Source: Siphlonurus alternatus (lineage: Eukaryota; Arthropoda; Insecta; Ephemeroptera; Siphlonuridae). From it: DNA of 64,000 nt. The stretch covers positions 49,488,317-49,552,316 of the forward strand of contig OX463781.1 of NCBI GenBank assembly GCA_949825025.1, given 5' to 3'. The translations under genes and the position numbers were made by a program. The notes under the pieces were generated by a model. It made no database searches, was not told where the DNA came from, and was given only the letters and a program-made list of their open reading frames with translations. Positions 63,096-64,000 of this stretch are shown here, one piece after another. How positions within the stretch are numbered: position 1 is the first letter of the stretch; each line of letters starts with the position of its first letter.

Positions 63096-64000
63096 ATTTT
63101 ACATAAATTGAAATAGTACTAAATATACTACCCCCAAAAAGTAGACTCAAACTTATGGACAAAGGACCTATGTGCTCATGTATTAAAATGTATAATAAAC
63201 TTCCCGTTTCATTAAAAGAGGTCCACACATATATAGAATTTAAAAACGCTTAAAAATAGTTTCTTATATTGTTTTTATAGTGTAGATGAATATTTGAATG
63301 CTAAATTTTGACTGATGTGGATATGTTTTATATATATATTTTTTTTGTGTGTTCATAATCTTCGTGTTTTAATGACGCAACACATGCTGCAAGATATCAT
63401 GTTTTTTATATATGTGTACCTTGTATTTGGAATGAGATCAAATAAACAATAAATTGTAATTTATTTGAAATTTACAAAATATCAAATTTCAGTCTATATT
63501 TTCTAACTGTCCGTTCTTCTAATACACTATTATTCAACAGAAAGTGCTTCAAGTATGTGGGATTGTGGATGAGCTCACGTTCTGCTTGAGCAGTTTGCCA
63601 CATTTTTTCCCGTTGTGTCGGATGAAGACCGCCAAGCGGGGATTTACGAAGTGCTCTCCACCACTGCCACGGTCCTCCACCTGAAAACCTAACTTAGACA
63701 CACGCGACAACAACTTGACGGGCAAACCGAAGTCATGAGATAATAAAACGGAGAATTTTTACTTTGCTGCTCCATAACTCAAGCGTTTCAGTAAACTCTG
63801 TTATTATTATTATTATTTATGATGTGATGTGATGTAGCAATTTTTTGTATCTGTCATAACACATTTGTTAACAAAATATGTTGTTGTTTTAGCAGTCTTT
63901 GAAAAGGAGAGAATGTATATATAATTAAAGCAGTATTATTTTAAAATTTTGTAATAATATTAGTTTACACTTTATATAAAATAATTGAAAAATTTCATTT
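63094..64000. other. AT-rich non-coding DNA
   Basis: No gene seen. A GC-richer patch at 63570-63720 has no long frame. Short (TTA)n and GATGT repeats lie at 63798-63835. Confidence 0.5.

Noticed and set aside
1..64000. CRISPR array, bacterial operon, prophage or endogenous viral genes
   Set aside because: No regularly spaced repeats, no ribosome-binding-site-led gene strings and no recognisable viral or transposase protein were seen on either strand.

Overview
This is eukaryotic, very AT-rich, almost wholly non-coding DNA. It has long A/T homopolymers, AT microsatellites, SINE-like elements, many foldback (MITE-like) elements and no long open reading frame: the longest ATG-to-stop frame is 144 codons and looks like AT-rich chance. 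There is no bacterial gene organisation, and no intact transposase, reverse transcriptase or viral gene was recognised. The 5S rRNA-derived SINE, the short GC-rich islands in an AT background and the long gene-poor stretches best fit an arthropod, probably an insect with a large genome. That placement is inference, because no gene in the window identifies the lineage.

The best protein-coding candidate is a first coding exon on the minus strand at 58347-58410. It has an ATG with an upstream in-frame stop, a 21-residue signal-peptide-like N-terminus and a CAG|GTAAAT splice donor in phase 1. About 170-290 bp upstream lies the most CpG-rich patch of the window (58579-58700), a plausible TATA-less promoter or 5' UTR exon. 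If this is right, most of the window to the left is intron 1, or several introns, of a leftward-transcribed gene for a secreted or membrane protein. Splice-flanked open segments on the same strand at 32650-32841, 25842-26000 and 2900-3006 are weak exon candidates. Plus-strand candidates at 29146-29370 and 30800-30937 are also weak.

The rest is dominated by repeats. Ten foldback elements (12298, 17001, 17677, 26864, 27122, 40636, 46299, 47799, 51225, 53189) occupy about 3.4 kb. At least four share one arm block and one or more TGACGTCA-like cores. Another subgroup has TTAA-flanked termini reading TTAAGG(G)TA..TAACGCC. Two same-orientation copies of a SINE with a 5S rRNA-like head lie at 5265-5674 and 62122-62541. 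A second short repeat family is present as an inverted pair at 4003-4196 and 6671-6857, and a tRNA-like Pol III promoter region lies near 37238-37338. Tandem duplications occur at 18672, 23441, 32211, 35545 and 35651, with microsatellites at 48887 and 63046. The remaining stretches are unique-looking AT-rich DNA, entered as intervals.
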